From Corinectria fuckeliana (taxonomy: Eukaryota > Ascomycota > Sordariomycetes > Hypocreales > Nectriaceae): 64,000 bases of DNA. The DNA lies in assembly GCA_019137255.1 (NCBI GenBank), contig WPDH01000261.1, positions 1 to 64,000 of the forward strand, given 5' to 3'. Positions 60,116 through 64,000 of this stretch are shown here, piece after piece; position 1 is the first letter of the stretch, and the number at the start of each line of letters is the position of its first letter. The position numbers and the translations under genes were made by a program. The notes beneath the pieces were generated by a model, which worked only from the letters and a program-made list of their open reading frames with translations, was not told the DNA's origin and did not search any database.

Positions 60116-61329
60116 AAGGCCGGTGTTTGTTATGTAGTAGCAGTTGGGTGGAGTCCATTTGCAGATGGATGGATACCTAGGTTGGGAACAAAATTTGTCA
60201 AAGGGCCGGGACACACACCAAAAAGCCACTCCTTTTTTCATGAAGAACATGGACTTCTGGTTTACGGGAAGTTGTAGCCCATGGAGAGAGAACGGGCGTG
60301 GTGCTGAAGCGCTTACTGGCCATGGCCTCGAGGGATGGCCTCAAGGAATTGCGCATTGTAGGGAAACAAGGAAAATTCACGTAGGTTCACATCTGGCTCA
60401 GGGGAAACGGACACAGTCATGATTTGGACGGTGGTTGAAGCGAGGGCTGCTGGAGGGAGGATAATCAAAGTATCTCGTAGATGGATCATGGAACTCTAAA
60501 AAAATCCAAAGTCTGTAAAAGCGAATGAAGCCCACAGATCAGCAGACATAATATCGTTGAACAAAATTTAACAAGCTGTAACCACATGGAGAATGAGTCC
60601 TCGCGGCGCCATTCACTCATTAATTTACTTGCAAAAACTAGTACATCCACTTGCTTGCCGCCTTGCAGCCCAACAGGCAATCGTCACGTTCGTGAGCTTC
60701 TTTTTATTAATGAGTTATATGAGCAAGTGGCCCATCGTGGAAAGGTCGGCGAGGCGGTTGCCAGGGAAGGGTGGGGGTGCGGGGATGATTGTCCTAGGGA
60801 GGGGACTGTTTACTTTTCTGCAGGAGTCAATACAAAACAACCGAGAAACGGGTTTGTCAGTTGGAAGCGAAGCAAAGGCGGTGGATGGTCCTTGTGAGTC
60901 AACGGGACGGTTCGACACAGAGAGAAGGCATTCCCAAAGCTCGATGTACGAATCCTGACAGGAAGCAGCACTTGGAAGAAACTTTATCTGTCGGTACGGT
61001 TCAGATAGATTGGATTGCTGGAGGGGGGGAAACCCTGTTCATCGCAATCCTGTTTTCCATGTGCTTTCCATCTGTCGGCGGTGGTGGCCGTCGCTGGAAT
61101 GGAATGGAACGGATGGAGGGGTTCGGGCGGGATTCGCACTGTATGCGCATGCAGCACTTGGATATGCGGTCGTTTTATTATGCACGGTACTGTACGAAGT
61201 ACGTAGACTACGCGCCAACGGATGTTGAGTTTGTCGGTTTGTGAAGGGTGCCTGGGGCTAAGCGAGGTTCCGCCGGGGGGCGGGGGGGGGCAATATGTAG
61301 GACTTTTGATTCGACGGAAGGGGGCGGTG

Positions 61330-61346
61330 GAGAGAGAGAGAGAGAG
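61330..61346 (+). repeat. (GA)n microsatellite
   Basis: Eight GA units. Confidence 0.8.
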
Positions 61347-61831
61347 TGGATGAGGGAAGAGGAGGAGGCTTGCTTGGCGGTTAACTACCTAACTGGAGGC
61401 GACGAGGCGCCCGGGAGATGGTGATCCACGGAGGTTGAGGCTGCTGTGTCTTACTAAGTATAGCGCGCTGCAACTGATGGAGCGGCACTGCACAGCACAC
61501 CTGAAATGGGCTGTGGGGAGGGGTTCTCAGAAAGGCGGTGCCGAAGTCAAAAGAGGGATTGCTTTCTTTGTTGTCTCGGATGGGCTCCAGTCGTGGTGGG
61601 CTCTGGAAAAGCCTGTACGATGAATCAGGAACCTACTACCAACAAACCGCCCGAGAGTGCATCACATCCATTCATCAACCAGGCTGAGGGGCTCAACCAG
61701 TATCGGCCATAAGCTCCGTGCGGCACAGTGCCAGATTGGCTGGAGCCTGGGTGTAGAACGAAGGAAAGAAGGAACCTAAAAGGACCGCGTACAGTGAAAG
61801 CGGACAGTGCAGTGGGCAGTGGTAGCGGTAG

Positions 61832-61854
61832 GAGTAGCAGTAGCAGTAGCAGTC
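61832..61854 (+). repeat. (AGTAGC)n microsatellite
   Basis: About four tandem AGTAGC units. Confidence 0.75.
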
Positions 61855-61935
61855 GTGGTAGCGGTACTACTGAGCAGCGAACTTATTAGGCGGTCGGCGG
61901 CGTTGTTTGGCGGGCAGGCTACCAACCAGTTTGCT

Positions 61936-61936
<1 letters not shown>

Positions 61937-61982
<46 letters not shown>

Positions 61983-62006
61983 NNGTTTGCTCCCCCCCCC
62001 CCCCCC
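61937..62006 (+). repeat. Two poly-C runs around a 2-N gap
   Basis: 46 C (61937-61982), NN (61983-61984), then GTTTGCT and a second C run. GTTTGCT also precedes the first run, so the two contigs probably overlap and the same stretch is shown twice. Confidence 0.85.
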
Positions 62007-62509
62007 CGCTGCCGCTCATCTCCATCCAAGGCCAAAAGCTCCTCCTCGCACAACAACCAACAACTCGACTATCCATCTTCCCCTTCCAAACACGCCTCTT
62101 CTCCGTGCCCGTGTGCAGCCGACCCTTCCTTGCCTCTTCTCCAGCACAGCGAACGCGCCTCGAGACGATTTCGGGCCTCAGAAAAGCCAACTCTTCCAGA
62201 GGCCATCACGGAATCCCGGCAATCCTTTTTTTTTTTGGCACCGCCAGAACTCACACCCCCCCTTCTTCTTCCTCTCTCGTTTTTGGCCCTCTTTATACCA
62301 AAGCCCACCCCCTCCCTCCCTCCTTCCCACGGTCCCTTCCCTCCTACTAGGCCGCTCCAAGTCGTCGTTGGAAAAAAAATCCCCCGCGTCTCCGCCGGAA
62401 TCCAGTTTTACTTGTCGACACGTGCGCCCTTCTTCACGACCTTTCATCGTCGCCTTCGACCTGTTCTCTTGCTGAAGCCGCATGACGACTCCCCTCTAAT
62501 ACTGCCACC

Positions 62510-64000
62510 ATGTCGAGCTCCGAGATAAACCAGGTGCTTGCGAATTCGCTGTCGCCCGGTGAGTTTGCCCGCCCCCCCTCAAGCGCCGCCTCTCTCTCCC
62601 CAAACGCTTCCCCCCCCCCCTCCCTCGCTACCGCCCATTGGCGATGCTGATCCCCCCTTCAACCCATCTCCCCTCCTTCGAGGATCGAGGGACGTCATCA
62701 TACTGACTTCTCGTCCAGACGCGAACCTGCGAAACGCCGCCGAACAGCAACTCAACCAAGCTGCCGAGAGCAACTTTGTAGGCCACCCCTAGTGCCCCCC
62801 CTTCGTCCGCCACCCCTGAGCCCCATGTGAACTTCGCTAACCCTCACTTCGTCTAGCCCCTATACCTCGCAACCCTCGTCCAAGAACTGGCAAACGACTC
62901 TGCCGATGGCTCCATCCGAGCCGCAGCCGGTATTGCTCTCAAGAACGCCTTCACAGCCCGAGACGTCGCTCGCCAGCAAGAGCTTCAGTCAAAATGGCTG
63001 CAACAAACAGACGACGAGACCAAGACCCAGGTCAAGCAGCTCACCCTGCAGACCCTGAGCTCCACCAATACCCAGGCCGGCACTGCTGCCGCCCAAGTCA
63101 TCGCTTCCATCGCCATCATCGAGTTGCCCCGTAACCAGTGGGCCGATCTGCTGCCTTTCCTTGTCAAGAACGTTAGCGAGGGTGCCGACCACCAGAAGCA
63201 GTCTTCCTTGACCGCCATCGGTTACATCTGCGAGAGCTCCGACTCGGAGCTGCGCCAAGCTCTTGTTGCACACTCAAATGCCATCCTTACCGCCGTTGTT
63301 CAGGGTGCCCGAAAAGAGGAGACCAACCTCGAGGTCCGCCTCGCCGCCATCACCGCCCTCGGTGACTCGCTCGAGTTTGTCGGCAACAACTTCAAGCATG
63401 AGGGCGAGCGCAACTACATCATGCAGGTTGTCTGCGAGGCCACCCAAGCCGATGACTCTCGGATACAGCAGGGTGCCTTCGGCTGCCTTAACCGAATTAT
63501 GGCTCTTTACTACGAGAACATGCGATTCTATATGGAGAAGGCCCTATTTGGTCTTACTATCCTTGGCATGAAGTCCTCGGACGAGGACGTTGCCAAACTG
63601 GCCGTCGAGTTCTGGAGCTCTGTCTGCGAGGAGGAGATCTCCATTGAGGATGACAACGCTCAGGTTGACAACTCAGACCAGATGCGTCCGTTCTACAACT
63701 TCGCACGTGTCGCTGCCAACGAGGTGGTGCCTGTGCTTCTGCTGCTCCTGACCAAGCAAGACGAGGACGCCACGGATGACGAGTACAACCTCTCCCGCGC
63801 CTCATACCAGTGCCTGCAGCTGTACGCCCAAGCGGTGGGTGCTACCATCATTGCCCCCGTACTCCAGTTCGTCGAGGGCAACCTCCGCTCCGAGGACTGG
63901 CACAACCGAGATGCCGCCGTGTCTGCCTTTGGCGCCATCATGGAGGGCCCCGACGAGAAGGTCTTGGATCCTATCGTCAAGCAGGCCCTCCCAATCCTCA
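62510..64000 (+). CDS. KAP95: Importin subunit beta-1 (karyopherin-beta), 5' part only
   Basis: Exons 62510-62558, 62719-62777 and 62857 to beyond the right edge; about 417 residues are visible of an expected roughly 870. Start context GCCACCATGTCG is optimal. Importin-beta carries cargo, directly or through importin-alpha, across the nuclear pore and releases it on binding Ran-GTP. The visible part is a HEAT-repeat solenoid: an N-terminal importin-beta domain (AAEQQLNQAAESNFPLYLAT, then AGIALKNAFTARD) followed by helical repeats with the usual acidic loop segment (EEISIEDDNAQVDNSD). Introns are 160 and 79 nt; joins SP-DANLRNAAE and SNF-PLYLATLVQ match the family. The gene is cut by the window edge, not broken. 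Confidence 0.93.

Larger units (their letters stand above)
60116..62509. other. LEU4 3' region and KAP95 upstream region
   Basis: 2.4 kb without a supported gene. There are GA and AGTAGC microsatellites, the GTACGAAGTAC word at 61192, two C runs with a 2-N gap (61937-62006), then a pyrimidine-rich leader running up to the KAP95 start. Confidence 0.55.

Noticed and set aside
61807..62475. 222-codon open frame through the poly-C run
   Set aside because: Poly-proline from a homopolymer plus unknown residues at the gap; it is the KAP95 leader region.

Overview
The window is nuclear DNA from a filamentous ascomycete, most likely a Sordariomycete; I cannot name a genus. Evidence: short spliceosomal introns (46-79 nt in most genes, 160 and 170 nt at two 5' ends) with CTAAC/CTAAT branch points, a Zn2Cys6 regulator, a fungal DUF1752/DUF3295 protein, a two-domain fungal phosphofructokinase, pyrimidine-rich 5' leaders and GC-rich coding sequence. 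There is no operon structure; each gene has its own promoter.

Layout: a short-chain dehydrogenase (538-1470, +) converges on HBS1 (1618-4223, -). HBS1 is divergent from the chaperonin subunit CCT5 (5050-6923, +). A Zn2Cys6 transcription factor (7429-8913, +) precedes a 7-kb intergenic region with an AT-rich patch and a 249-bp MITE flanked by 8-bp target duplications (14368-14632). A CHY zinc-finger protein with an RWD-like N-terminus (15952-18021, +) is followed by 6.3 kb without a gene. An MFS drug transporter (24362-26163, -) and an intronless 709-aa membrane protein with a TLC-like N-terminus (26619-28748, +) share a 455-bp divergent promoter. Then comes a 12.8-kb protein-gene desert whose one supportable gene is a 119-nt 5S rRNA (30495-30613). 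A DUF1752/DUF3295 protein follows (41509-43299, -), then 5.2 kb without a gene, phosphofructokinase (48509-50964, +), an RS/proline-rich protein (54974-56667, +), 2-isopropylmalate synthase LEU4 (57953-60115, +) with Gcn4/Cpc1-type sites, and the 5' part of importin-beta KAP95 (62510 to the right edge, +).

The genes are mostly unrelated housekeeping functions: ribosome rescue, actin/tubulin folding, glycolysis, leucine synthesis and nuclear import. The accessory part is the transcription factor, the transporter/TLC pair and the MITE. Roughly two thirds of the window is intergenic, which is sparse for an ascomycete, and the deserts do not look like AT-rich RIP-degraded blocks. Six 2-N gaps, four of them in C or G runs, are assembly joins.

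Exon boundaries were placed by hand from splice signals, frame continuity and family conservation; no alignment or structure program was run.
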